From a virus: a DNA stretch of 64,000 nucleotides. This document shows positions 1-6,994 of this stretch, one piece after another. The translations under genes and the position numbers were made by a program. The DNA lies in IMG/VR virus record IMGVR_UViG_3300047678_000094, positions 1 through 64,000 of that record; one strand, written 5' to 3'. A model generated the notes under the pieces. It made no database searches. It had not been told where the DNA came from and worked only from the letters and a program-made list of their open reading frames with translations. The first letter of the stretch is position 1. Every line of letters starts with the position of its first letter.

Positions 1-79
1 CAAATAGCATCTCGGATCAAACAATACTATTCCAATCTCTAACATTAACGATTTTTAATGAAAACGGCCGAATTGCTGA

Positions 80-108
80 TTGCTTTTTTGGTCGCGTCAG
101 CGTATACT
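80..108 (+). promoter_or_regulatory. Sigma70-like early promoter
   Basis: A TTGCTT -35 box (80-85) and a TATACT -10 box (103-108) are separated by 17 bases. The -10 is part of a GTATACT word that recurs at other promoters in this window. It lies about 70 bases upstream of the first gene, so it probably drives the first small-gene operon with host RNA polymerase. This is called from sequence only. Confidence 0.6.
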
Positions 109-177
109 GATAATGAATTGAGGAGAAACCGCTCTTCAAGCCGCCCATTACACCGTGTCCAAAGGCCCGTTCCCGCT

Positions 178-552
178 ATGATTAACGAAGATGAATGCGA
201 CGCTAAACGCCTCGCCCTGCGTATCAAACACGCAGCGCTGATCGGCACCCACAAACGCTACTTCGACTTCTCTCCAGGTCCAGGATGGTACGATGCCATC
301 GATGAACTCTGTACAAAGATCGAAACTTATTGTGCGGAAGCTGGCCGCGACCTCCCGATTGTTGGGCAGGTCAAGGAGAAGTTCGGTGGTCTCCGCTTCT
401 ACGTCAGCAGCGCAGATGACACGATTTACGAGTTTATCAGCGAGGCCGAGCGCACGTGCGACTGCACCTGTGAGAATTGTGGTGCACCCGGTACGCTTCG
501 CCAGTCTGGTTGGTGGAAAGTTCTTTGCGATCCGTGTGACGCAAAGAGATGA
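178..552 (+). CDS. Small phage protein with zinc-ribbon-like cysteines
   Basis: This is a protein of about 124 residues with no assigned function. The middle carries VKEKFGGLRFY, a motif I associate with a family of small phage proteins. The C-terminus has a CxCxxC cluster followed after about 20 residues by CDPC, a pattern that suggests a zinc-binding knuckle. The reading frame stays open upstream to 58, but the promoter at 80-108 lies inside that upstream part, so the ATG at 178 is preferred. No strong ribosome-binding site is visible there. The stop overlaps the next start (ATGA), suggesting translational coupling. Confidence 0.65.
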   Translation: MINEDECDAKRLALRIKHAALIGTHKRYFDFSPGPGWYDAIDELCTKIETYCAEAGRDLPIVGQVKEKFGGLRFYVSSADDTIYEFISEAERTCDCTCENCGAPGTLRQSGWWKVLCDPCDAKR

Positions 553-680
553 AAGTAAGAGTCGCTATATCGCGACGTGCTATCATCCGTCGGCCTTCTG
601 AGAAACCTGAGAGGCCGTTGGTCTCTGAAGGTAAACAAAAAGCCCAACGCCTAGCAAGAAAGAAACAGAGACACAAATGA
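549..680 (+). CDS. 43-residue basic hypothetical protein
   Basis: This short gene has ATGA overlaps with both the preceding and the following gene, which is the main argument that it is real. The product is very basic: arginine-rich at the N-terminus and with a run of Lys, Arg and Gln at the C-terminus. That composition would suit nucleic-acid binding, but no family is recognised. Confidence 0.5.
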   Translation: MKVRVAISRRAIIRRPSEKPERPLVSEGKQKAQRLARKKQRHK

Positions 681-868
681 GTAAGATGGTTAAACGAGAA
701 CTGAGCACGCTGATCAAACGCCTTGAACACGGCATTGAATCGCTGAATGATCAGGAACGAGTTATCATGGCGCAGCTTGATGGGATCTATGCTGATCGCA
801 AAAGCTCCATCAAGGAAATCGCTTTGGCGCAGAAACTCCTGCTTGCAGCGGATATGCTGGCTGACTAA
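677..868 (+). CDS. Hypothetical coiled-coil protein, 63 residues
   Basis: Unrecognised. Most of the protein is predicted helical, with heptad-like spacing of Leu and Ile (for example LSTLIKRLEHGIESL), which suggests a short coiled coil. The start overlaps the preceding stop (ATGA) in a tightly packed early operon. Confidence 0.6.
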   Translation: MSKMVKRELSTLIKRLEHGIESLNDQERVIMAQLDGIYADRKSSIKEIALAQKLLLAADMLAD

Positions 869-902
869 ATAGAAGACGTGGGAAACCGAAAAGGGAAACA
901 CC

Positions 903-1052
903 ATGGACATTCTATTAATCGTTATCGGCATTTTCTTCCTGGCAGTTGCAATCATGCAACGTACCGGGCCTGCCTGGATCACGCTTGGGTGCGTTGCTTC
1001 AGCCATCTACGTTCTTTTCCGTGGCGTGGGTATCGTCATCTTCCATGCCTAA
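903..1052 (+). CDS. Small membrane protein, 49 residues
   Basis: The product is almost entirely hydrophobic, with two candidate membrane helices (about residues 2-17 and 23-46) joined by a short loop containing QRTGPAW. A purine-rich GGGAAA stretch precedes the ATG. Phages encode many such small inner-membrane proteins, acting in lysis or exclusion for example, but no function can be assigned. A longer overlapping frame from 878 looks like a shadow. Confidence 0.55.
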   Translation: MDILLIVIGIFFLAVAIMQRTGPAWITLGCVASAIYVLFRGVGIVIFHA

Positions 1053-1062
1053 ATAGTGTTCC

Positions 1063-1138
1063 GCCCGTTTAGCTCAGTTGGTAGAGCTCCAGTTTTGTAA
1101 ACTGGATGTCGTCTGTTCGATTCGGACAACGGGCACCA
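1063..1138 (+). tRNA. tRNA-Thr (TGT)
   Basis: A complete cloverleaf is visible. The acceptor pairs GCCCGTT with AACGGGC, the D arm is GCTC/GAGC, the anticodon stem is CCAGT/ACTGG with loop TTTGTAA (anticodon TGT at 1096-1098), and the T arm is GTCTG-TTCGATT-CGGAC. The CCA end is encoded. It reads ACA codons and probably supplements host tRNA supply. Confidence 0.95.
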
Positions 1139-1168
1139 AATTTCAGAAATTAAAATTATCAACACACT

Positions 1169-1198
1169 TTGACTGTTTTGGATCACAGGTGCCATACT
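1169..1198 (+). promoter_or_regulatory. Sigma70-like promoter between tRNA-Thr and the 173-residue gene
   Basis: TTGACT (1169-1174) and CATACT (1193-1198) are separated by 18 bases, in a gene-free stretch of about 150 bases. An AATAAATA repeat at 1252-1263, resembling a T4 late promoter variant, lies closer to the next gene, so that gene may have both early and late transcripts. Confidence 0.5.
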
Positions 1199-1289
1199 CT
1201 TTTTTTGGATTCATTGTGGTGGAAGCCTTTCAGAACGCGTCGCGTTCGACCAATAAATAAATAAATAAAACGCAGTCAAGAGGAAACCA

Positions 1290-1811
1290 ATGAAAACGCT
1301 TAGAGATACCCTGTTAGAAGCCCTTGCCGATCGTAATGGCGTTCCAAAGAAGTTCAACAAGAATCTCCACGCCAAGATGGTGCATTATGCAAGAGGCCAT
1401 ATTTCGGACATTGCTGGTGATATTGAGCAAGGTGTACAAGACGCTACCAGAATGATGGGTAAGCATAATGCCGGAAGCGTTTATCACGGCGTTGAAGACC
1501 ATCTAGCTGATCATCTTCATGACAAGTTCCACAAGCACCCAGGATATGGTTATGATGGTTATATCCATGGAGGCGTTTCTCTAGCCCGACACGTGTCAAG
1601 ACAGGTAACAAAACAATACATCCACGACGACCGGCCGGAATATCGTGCCGCTGTTCGCAATCATAAAGCTAAACAAAAGAGAGCGGAAGCCGCTAGAAAT
1701 CGTCCGCCAAAACCACCTAAACAACCAAGATCGCGCGGCAAATCTGTACCGACACTTGTGACTGTGTATGGTAAGGGTGAACGCGAGATGAAACTTCCAC
1801 CATTTAAATAA
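1290..1811 (+). CDS. Basic His-rich protein, possible packaged internal protein
   Basis: Unrecognised protein of 173 residues. It is rich in His, Lys and Arg, with a C-terminal tail of Pro/Lys/Arg repeats (RPPKPPKQPRSRGK). The N-terminus MKTLRDTLLEA resembles the capsid-targeting sequences of T4 internal proteins. It contains an LLE site fitting the T4 prohead protease pattern (L/I-x-E). A good ribosome-binding site (AAGAGGAAACC) precedes the ATG. Packaging into the head with the DNA is an inference from this motif and the charge. A similar N-terminus occurs at 23570. Confidence 0.6.
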   Translation: MKTLRDTLLEALADRNGVPKKFNKNLHAKMVHYARGHISDIAGDIEQGVQDATRMMGKHNAGSVYHGVEDHLADHLHDKFHKHPGYGYDGYIHGGVSLARHVSRQVTKQYIHDDRPEYRAAVRNHKAKQKRAEAARNRPPKPPKQPRSRGKSVPTLVTVYGKGEREMKLPPFK

Positions 1812-1900
1812 CTCGAGTTAGCTCACGAAGAGCATCCATTTGTTAAATGGAAGGCGGGTGACTTAAGCGCATTAGGGTTCAACTCCCCCGTTCGGCACCA
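1812..1900 (+). tRNA. tRNA-Asn-like (GTT), atypical
   Basis: The anticodon arm is clear: TCCAT/ATGGA enclosing TTGTTAA, anticodon GTT at 1842-1844. A CCA end is encoded. The rest is unusual. The acceptor ctcgagt/gttcggc has a C:C first pair and several G-U pairs, the D loop is only ACGAA with no GG, only three T-stem pairs form, and about 21 bases separate the anticodon and T arms where an Asn tRNA has about 5. It may be a degenerate or highly diverged tRNA, or a tRNA-like element. Confidence 0.6.
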
Positions 1901-1904
1901 ATTC

Positions 1905-1979
1905 ACCAACTTAGCTCAATGGCTAGAGCACCGGCTTGTGGCGTCGGGGATCTGAGTTCGATCCTCAGAGTTGGGACCA
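1905..1979 (+). tRNA. tRNA-His (GTG)
   Basis: Acceptor accaact pairs with agttggg except at the first position (A:G). The D arm is GCTC/GAGC, the anticodon stem CCGGC/GTCGG encloses TTGTGGC (anticodon GTG at 1938-1940), and the T arm is CTGAG-TTCGATC-CTCAG. The CCA end is encoded. The mismatched first pair is notable because tRNA-His identity depends on the extra G at -1. Confidence 0.88.
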
Positions 1980-1981
1980 CT

Positions 1982-2146
1982 ATTGCGGTAGCTTAGTAAT
2001 AACTCTGAATGATCCTCTGTACAGGGATAGAAGGAGTTCGGTAGTTCCGGTGTTGAACGTGGGTGACTTCGAATATATCTCACTCTGATCCGGAACGAGA
2101 CTTAAAGACCCATCTTGTGGTGGGAGACGGTGTGAAACCCCGCAAT
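1982..2146 (+). ncRNA. Candidate structured RNA of about 165 bases
   Basis: A multibranch fold can be drawn by hand. A closing helix ATTGCGG/CCGCAAT (1982-1988 with 2140-2146) encloses AACTC/GAGTT (2001/2034) with an inner ATCCT/GGGAT hairpin. Next comes GTTCCGG/CCGGAAC (2044-2050 with 2090-2096) with an inner GGGTGA/TCACTC stem, and then a CCCATC-TTGT-GGTGGG hairpin (2109-2124). No open frame with a ribosome-binding site occupies it. It directly follows the tRNA genes, so it may be co-transcribed and processed with them. The RNA class is not recognised. Confidence 0.5.
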
Positions 2147-2162
2147 TTATTATGAGGATGAA

Positions 2163-2636
2163 ATGAATATCCTATTCCTAGACATTGATGGTGTACTTAA
2201 CTCAAGAGAGTGGTACGAAAAAAACAAACAACAAATTGATTCTAATTCTGGTATGTTCTGGCGTTCAGTCGCTGAACTTGATCCGGAAGCATGCGCACGC
2301 GTAAACAGATTTTGTGAAGAAGAAGATCTCAAAATCGTGATTAGTTCTACATGGCGTAAACTACACAAACTTCACGAAATAGAAGCAATGTTTTCAAAGA
2401 AAGGTCTCTTTGCTGATATTATCGGTATGACACCTGATCTGAAGGGTAACTGGCGCGGCAAAGAAGTTGAGTTGTTCATCAAAGAACATCCAGAGCTTCA
2501 AATCGAGAAGCATGTTATCCTTGATGACGACACTGACTTTAATGCTGATCAACCGTTTGTTCGCACAAGCTGGGACATCGGTGTCCAAGATGACGACATT
2601 GAAATGGCAAAACAGGTGCTGAATGGACGACGTTGA
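2163..2636 (+). CDS. HAD-superfamily phosphatase, RNA-repair-like
   Basis: 157 residues, the size of a minimal HAD domain. Motif I is LFLDIDGVLN near residues 4-13, supplying the nucleophile and general-acid Asp. Motif II is the Ser of IVISSTWR, and motif IV is VILDDDTDF. The layout matches the 'Swiss Army Knife RNA repair-like' HAD family, whose members are thought to remove 3' phosphates from RNA ends. Its place beside tRNA genes, with an RNA ligase gene 3 kb away, fits an RNA-repair role; that link is inference. GAGGATGAA precedes the start. Confidence 0.75.
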   Translation: MNILFLDIDGVLNSREWYEKNKQQIDSNSGMFWRSVAELDPEACARVNRFCEEEDLKIVISSTWRKLHKLHEIEAMFSKKGLFADIIGMTPDLKGNWRGKEVELFIKEHPELQIEKHVILDDDTDFNADQPFVRTSWDIGVQDDDIEMAKQVLNGRR

Positions 2637-2874
2637 TGTTCTTCTACCTCCACAACATTTCCCATATTACTATTTTCGTGGTGAACTAGTCGGGCCACCT
2701 ATCCCGTTTCGAGATTCAGAAGAAATTTTGACTTTTGAGTCGAAACATAATCTCCAGTTCAACGACTTCACAAAGCAAACCTTTGAGACAAACTTTATCG
2801 TACAGTTCATAAACGACTTTCCGATTGACTTCAAGTCGGGTGGGTTTGTAATAGAATTAAAATGGAAAATCTAA
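2623..2874 (+). CDS. Hypothetical protein, 83 residues
   Basis: Unrecognised. The start lies inside the 3' end of the HAD gene, with AGGTGC as a plausible ribosome-binding site, and the stop shares bases with the next start (TAATG). The sequence is rich in Phe and Tyr and looks like a compact beta-rich fold. No membrane segment or metal motif is visible. Confidence 0.55.
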   Translation: MDDVDVLLPPQHFPYYYFRGELVGPPIPFRDSEEILTFESKHNLQFNDFTKQTFETNFIVQFINDFPIDFKSGGFVIELKWKI

Positions 2875-3086
2875 TGCATGTAATTGACACGAGAGACATT
2901 CATGAGCTTAATATCATCTTGGACAATGCCTTTGTTGCGGTCACCAAGCTCCGTGAGCAGTGGGAAACCATCAAGTGGCATTATTATGATAAAGACAATA
3001 TGGAGTTTGCGGCGAAGGTCACACACTTCCAAAAGGATGAAATTGACAAACTTTTCGTACTTTTACTAGGAGAATCAACGACTTAA
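2874..3086 (+). CDS. Hypothetical helical protein, 70 residues
   Basis: Unrecognised acidic, mostly helical protein. The ATG at 2874 is preferred over one at 2862 because GGAAAA sits seven bases upstream and the start forms a TAATG junction with the preceding stop. It is the last gene before a new promoter at 3115. Confidence 0.55.
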   Translation: MHVIDTRDIHELNIILDNAFVAVTKLREQWETIKWHYYDKDNMEFAAKVTHFQKDEIDKLFVLLLGESTT

Positions 3087-3114
3087 CACATTAAAAACAA
3101 TTAATGAAAAAGGC

Positions 3115-3143
3115 TTTACTTTTAGTCTGAGTTAGAGTATACT
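3115..3143 (+). promoter_or_regulatory. Sigma70-like promoter for the DUF932 gene
   Basis: TTTACT (3115-3120) and TATACT (3138-3143) have a perfect 17-base spacer, again with the GTATACT word. A leader of about 45 bases follows. It contains a hairpin, GGGTC (3154-3158) paired with GACCC (3167-3171), just ahead of the ribosome-binding site AGGAAA. Confidence 0.65.
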
Positions 3144-3193
3144 TTTATTTGTTGGGTCAGAAAAACGACCCCTCGTGAAACAGGAAATTGATA

Positions 3194-4195
3194 ATGTCGC
3201 ATATGATTGAAATGGTTGACGGTGAAGCCCAGATGGCTTGGACCGGTGAGACTCCCTGGCATGGTCTCGGAAAGCAAGTCCCCGCCGACCTGACGCCCGA
3301 ACAGATGATGAAGGCTGCTGGCCTTGACTGGGAAGTCGAAAAGGTTCCGGCGTATGCCACCGTCGGTAAGAAGCGCATCGCGGTCGGTAAGTCCGCCCTT
3401 ATCCGCAAGTCGGATAATCGCCTTCTGGACGTTGTGGGTGATGATTGGAACCCCTGCCAGAACGCCGAAGCCTTCGAGTTTTTCAACGACTTCATCGGAA
3501 ACGGTGACATGACGATGGAAACTGCCGGTTCGATCATGAACGGCAAACGTGTCTTCGCCCTCGCCCGCGTGAAAGAGTCCTTCGAACTCTTCAAAGGCGA
3601 CAAGGTCGACGCCCACCTGCTCTTCTCCAACCCCCACATGTACGGCAAAACGATCGACATCCAGTTCACGCCGGTCCGTGTTGTGTGCTGGAATACGCTG
3701 TCGCTGTCGCTGAGCCTCGGCTCGAAGAACCGCGTGTCCGTGTCCCATCGCACCAAGTTTGATGGTGATACTGTCAAGCAGATGATGGGTATCGCGAAAG
3801 ACAAGCTCGCGACCTACAAGGAGGCTGCGGCGTTCCTCGGTTCGAAACGCTTCACCGAAGAGTCCATCACGGAATACTTCGGTCGCGTGTTCGGCGCCAA
3901 GAAAGATGAGAAATCCGGTGAGGTCAAAAACTCCCGCAACGCTCGTATCGCCTACGACATCCTGGAACAACAACCCGGTGCGAATTTCGCGAAGGGTTCC
4001 ATGTGGCAAGGTTTCAACGCGGCAACCTTCATGGTTGATCATGTGATTGGTCGTAATCAAGACAATCGGATGAATTCTGCCTGGTTTGGTTGGGGTCGGA
4101 ATCTTAAAGTTAAAGCCCTAGAAATTGCCATGGAAATGGCCGCGAACGCCAAGGACATGGGTGTCCATAAGACCAAAACTCCGGTCGCCGTGTAG
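3194..4195 (+). CDS. DUF932 / TIGR03299 phage-plasmid protein
   Basis: 333 residues. The N-terminal block MAWTGETPWHGLGKQV is the hallmark of the DUF932 (TIGR03299) family found on phages and plasmids. Its biochemical role is unknown to me. The ATG at 3194 follows AGGAAA with good spacing; a TTG six bases upstream keeps the same frame. It is a single-gene transcription unit, with its own promoter before it and a strong terminator after it, so it is probably expressed strongly and early. Codon use is noticeably richer in G/C than in neighbouring genes, and long antisense frames mirror it. Confidence 0.85.
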   Translation: MSHMIEMVDGEAQMAWTGETPWHGLGKQVPADLTPEQMMKAAGLDWEVEKVPAYATVGKKRIAVGKSALIRKSDNRLLDVVGDDWNPCQNAEAFEFFNDFIGNGDMTMETAGSIMNGKRVFALARVKESFELFKGDKVDAHLLFSNPHMYGKTIDIQFTPVRVVCWNTLSLSLSLGSKNRVSVSHRTKFDGDTVKQMMGIAKDKLATYKEAAAFLGSKRFTEESITEYFGRVFGAKKDEKSGEVKNSRNARIAYDILEQQPGANFAKGSMWQGFNAATFMVDHVIGRNQDNRMNSAWFGWGRNLKVKALEIAMEMAANAKDMGVHKTKTPVAV

Positions 4196-4208
4196 TTCTT
4201 CTACTCTG

Positions 4209-4237
4209 GGGGAGGTTTCGAAACCTCCCCTACTCTT
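4209..4237 (+). terminator. Rho-independent terminator after DUF932 gene
   Basis: A perfect 22-base inverted repeat, 4209-4230 (GGGGAGGT arm, TTCGAA centre), is followed by TACTCTTTT. It sits directly after the DUF932 stop codon. Confidence 0.8.
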
Positions 4238-4250
4238 TTCAGGTTTGAAC

Positions 4251-4421
4251 ATGAACGATAAACAAGCACACATTAAAGAATTAGCAGAGATCGTGTTTGA
4301 TGGCTCGGCATTGAAGATGAGATATCTACGCGAGCGCATCTCAAAATTGACAGATAAAGAGATGCTTGAGCTTGTTCAAGAAATTGATTCCATCTTCCAA
4401 CAATATGCGGAGAATATCTGA
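4251..4421 (+). CDS. Hypothetical helical protein, 56 residues
   Basis: Unrecognised. Acidic, mostly helical. The same frame stays open upstream to 4125, but that part lies inside the DUF932 gene and its terminator, so the ATG at 4251 is the sensible start. The stop overlaps the next ATG by one base (TGATG). Confidence 0.55.
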   Translation: MNDKQAHIKELAEIVFDGSALKMRYLRERISKLTDKEMLELVQEIDSIFQQYAENI

Positions 4422-4627
4422 TGAGCAACGTTGTTGCTATCGGTAAGCACGTCAAGACTACCAAGAAAACACCACACCGCGAAGCCTTTGAGCTTCTCGC
4501 TAAGATCAAACCGAACGTTGATATGACGATCGTCATTTCCGTTCTCGAGGGTGTCATCGAAGCCCAGCGTCTTCGTGAGAAAATCGCAAAAGACTTTTTC
4601 AAAAAAGGAACCAAAGACCATGACTAA
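4421..4627 (+). CDS. Hypothetical protein, 68 residues
   Basis: Unrecognised. Lys-rich at both ends, with a central helical segment (FELLAKIKPNVD). It is translationally coupled to both neighbours: TGATG at the start, and the next ATG lies inside its last codons. It may associate with RNA or DNA given its charge, but nothing specific is visible. Confidence 0.55.
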   Translation: MSNVVAIGKHVKTTKKTPHREAFELLAKIKPNVDMTIVISVLEGVIEAQRLREKIAKDFFKKGTKDHD

Positions 4628-4889
4628 GTCTATCTGGAAATTTCCTGTTCCGCTCGCGGGTAAGGTTCGAATTGAGATGCCAAAAGATGCTAAGGTGCTT
4701 TTCGCAGCTGTGCAGCATGGCCAACCTCAAATCTGGGCTGAAATCGACACTGAAGCACCCAAAGAGACTCGCACGTTCTTCTCTTTCGGAACTGGTTGGG
4801 AACTCCCGATTGACAAGCCGCTCGGTCGCTATGTTGGCTCGTTCATCGTCGACAACGGTGCGATTGTTCAGCACTGCTACGAGCAATAG
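4620..4889 (+). CDS. DUF7352-like conserved phage protein
   Basis: 89 residues. The opening IWKFPVP, the middle GQPQIWAEIDTEAP and the FGTGWELP block resemble a small all-beta family widespread in phages. In that family the pattern 'I-W-K-F-P ... P.A..L....Q.G...IWA..D' is typical. Function is unknown. The true start is the ATG at 4620, just after an AAAGGAACC ribosome-binding site; the longer in-frame extension upstream overlaps the previous gene. Confidence 0.65.
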   Translation: MTKSIWKFPVPLAGKVRIEMPKDAKVLFAAVQHGQPQIWAEIDTEAPKETRTFFSFGTGWELPIDKPLGRYVGSFIVDNGAIVQHCYEQ

Positions 4890-4892
4890 ATC

Positions 4893-5117
4893 ATGTCTAT
4901 CGAAATTCCTAGTATTCGTGTTCTACACAAAACAGGTTGGCAACTCTACAGCATTACCGGCATCGCTCCTCGGTATCCGAAGATCGGTGAACAGATTTCG
5001 CTGAATGGTTGTAAATATCGAGTGCTTGATGTTCAACATCACATTGATGGGGTATTGACACCGTCTGCCTGTATCCACGTGATCGTCGGTGACGACTCAT
5101 CTAACATTTCGGAGTAA
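4893..5117 (+). CDS. Hypothetical protein, 74 residues
   Basis: Unrecognised beta-rich protein, with 'YPKIGEQISLNGCKYRVLDV' giving it the look of a small SH3/OB-like barrel. The ribosome-binding site is weak, so expression may depend on coupling to the preceding gene three bases upstream. Confidence 0.55.
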   Translation: MSIEIPSIRVLHKTGWQLYSITGIAPRYPKIGEQISLNGCKYRVLDVQHHIDGVLTPSACIHVIVGDDSSNISE

Positions 5118-5119
5118 CT

Positions 5120-5530
5120 ATGGCTATCGTCACGATGTACGCCGTCGGCGGTGAGCAAATCAACGAGTATCTTGTCAAGGTTTGTCGTAAAGCAAATGTC
5201 GATGATGTGACAGTGAAAGCGAAGTTCAATGATCTTTGCTTCACAATCGAGCCTGGTATGTCTCATGAAGATACAGCTGAGTTGTATAATCGTGAGTACC
5301 AAAAACGTGTCAAGCGCATCCGAGACAAGGAAGCTGCCAATCAGAAACTGATTGACGACAAGCTCCATGACTATGAGTTCTTGTACTCCTTCGCCAAAGA
5401 GATGTATGAAAACATGTGCTGGCGACCGGAAACGAATGAGAATACTCTCAGAGAAAAGATTACGCAGCTGCGTCGCCGCTTGAAGATCAGACACGATGAA
5501 TACGGAAAGCTGACGCCCAATGAAACTTGA
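5120..5530 (+). CDS. Hypothetical protein with coiled coil, 136 residues
   Basis: Unrecognised. The N-terminal third is a mixed alpha/beta segment. Roughly residues 55-130 are highly charged helix suited to a coiled coil (RVKRIRDKEAANQKLIDDKL). The start follows a GGAG ribosome-binding site two bases after the previous stop. The end overlaps the next frame by 11 bases. Confidence 0.6.
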   Translation: MAIVTMYAVGGEQINEYLVKVCRKANVDDVTVKAKFNDLCFTIEPGMSHEDTAELYNREYQKRVKRIRDKEAANQKLIDDKLHDYEFLYSFAKEMYENMCWRPETNENTLREKITQLRRRLKIRHDEYGKLTPNET

Positions 5531-5637
5531 ATTTTCAAAAGAATGGTGGATGAAGAAAGCTATGCAAGAAGGTGAACATGAAATCGGTGCCGGAACCCCT
5601 GCGCGGAAATCGTTCTTGGCAACGATGTCCAACCCCC
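5520..5637 (+). pseudogene. Short EIGAG-motif N-terminal segment, fused to a broken ligase frame
   Basis: From ATG 5520 the frame encodes a peptide containing SKEWWMKKAMQEGEHEIGAG. I associate this W..KMA.xEG..EIGAG pattern with short stand-alone phage proteins. Here no stop follows it. The frame runs to the C5 run at 5633-5637 and then continues as a meaningless shadow of the RNA ligase to 6107. The genuine product may be a short peptide whose stop was lost, or a leader fused to the ligase. Confidence 0.4.
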
Positions 5638-6729
5638 AGTCATCCCGGAAACATTCCGGAGACTCGCAACCATCAGACGCGTCGATGAGGTTCTTCCAAT
5701 CGAAGGAGCCGACAAGATCGAGGCCATCCGTATTGACGGATGGATGTGTGTTGTGTCAAAAGGAGAATTCCAAGCGGGTGACCTCTGTGTCTATTTTGAG
5801 ATTGACTCCTTCCTCCCAGTGGGAGAAAGCTACCCTCATTTTGAATTCCTCCGTAAGCGCGCAATTAAATGGAATGGTAAGGACGGTTGCCGAATCAAGA
5901 CGATCCGGCTTCGTGGTCAGATCTCTCAGGGCATTGCTATGCCACTGTCAGCGTTCTTTGTCGCGCCTAGTGAGACGCAAGTCAATCTCATGTATCTCAA
6001 AGAAGGAGACGACGTTACCACCGCACTCCAAGTTGAGAAATGGGAAAGCCTATTCCGGCTCAGCTTGGAGGACAGGTCAGAGGAGGATTACCGTCTGGTA
6101 TTCCTAAGACCGACCAAGAACGAGTCCAAAATATTGGCCGAGAACTATCCGGACTGAGGAAGTTCTCACCTGACACCAAATTCTAAGTAACCATCAAGTT
6201 GGATGGTTCTTCTATGACCGTTTATCTACTCAAAGATAGAACTTTCGGTGTCTGTTCTCGTAACTTCGATCTGGTTCGCTGTGAGGGTAACTCTTTCTGG
6301 GATTATGCTATCAGAGAGAACCTTGAAGAACGTATGAATGCGATGGCCGATGAGTTCGGCACAGCGTTTGAGGGTCTGGCTTTCCAAGGTGAGCTCATTG
6401 GCCCAGGTATCCAAGGCAACGCGGAGAAGTTGAGTCAAACCGAGTTCATGGTCTTTGACATTTATGCTCTTGGTGGACCATTGGCTGGTTACTACAGACC
6501 TGCTGATCGCCGGCGAGTGTGCGTGAAATACAACTTCACGCATGTACCAGTGGTTGGTGTTATTAGTTTGTCAGAACTGCCCGACCTTGATGCTTTCAAA
6601 GAGTGGTCTAAAGGTGACTCTTTGACACCAGGCGTTAAGCGTGAAGGTGTTGTCTTCAAGTCTACTGAAGATGGTTCTATCCACTTCAAATGCATCAACG
6701 ACGAATGGCTTCTAGAGAATGAGCAATAA
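5625..6729 (+). pseudogene. Broken RNA ligase (DRB0094 / Rnl5-like)
   Basis: The three collinear pieces match the DRB0094-type RNA ligase layout: an N-terminal OB-like region (LATIRRVDEVLPIEG, from 5663), the nucleotidyltransferase motif I KLDG (Lys codon 6196-6198), motif IV EGVVFK, and a final KCIN. Three lesions separate them. One base is missing at the C5 run 5633-5637, one at the AAA run 6045-6047, and a TAA (6184-6186) stands where the family expects an acidic codon just before VTIKLDG. A protein restarted at TTG 6199 would lack the catalytic Lys. The pattern reflects either gene decay or homopolymer sequencing errors plus one substitution. Confidence 0.75.
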
Positions 6730-6739
6730 GGATATTATC

Positions 6740-6982
6740 ATGATTATGCAAAAACTTACTGGATTTGACTTTACAAAAGAAAGAATTGGCTATGGATTTG
6801 GATCTATAGGAGTTGGTGACGTTTTTTATGTTTCTGGCCCAACTACCAAGTTACGAGGCATGGCATTCTATCATGCTAAAAGATCCAAACGAAAGATCGC
6901 CACTATGCGAGTCCTTGCTGGCATGAAGCTCGGTAAGTTTGTTGCACCATCTGATGGTATTGCTATTAAGCGTCTTAGCTAA
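6740..6982 (+). CDS. Hypothetical protein, 80 residues
   Basis: Unrecognised basic protein ending KFVAPSDGIAIKRLS. The ATG at 6740 has AAGGA seven bases upstream and begins after the ligase stop. An in-frame ATG at 6719 would overlap the ligase gene and has no ribosome-binding site. The sequence looks beta-rich, with a short central basic stretch (HAKRSKRKIATMR). Confidence 0.5.
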   Translation: MIMQKLTGFDFTKERIGYGFGSIGVGDVFYVSGPTTKLRGMAFYHAKRSKRKIATMRVLAGMKLGKFVAPSDGIAIKRLS

Positions 6983-6994
6983 AGGAAATTTTTC

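Noticed and set aside
437-1006. 189-codon minus-strand frame
   Set aside because: It spans four coupled plus-strand small genes and part of their promoters, with no domain and no ribosome-binding site.
878-1072. 64-codon plus-strand frame
   Set aside because: Overlaps the tRNA-Thr gene and a better 49-residue membrane-protein frame (903-1052) that has a ribosome-binding site.
3122-4060. 312-codon minus-strand open frame
   Set aside because: It mirrors the DUF932 gene, whose G/C-rich third positions keep the complementary frame open. It has no ribosome-binding site and no recognisable domain.
5039-5632. 197-codon minus-strand frame
   Set aside because: Antisense to the 136-residue coiled-coil gene and the start of the ligase region, with no domain or ribosome-binding site.
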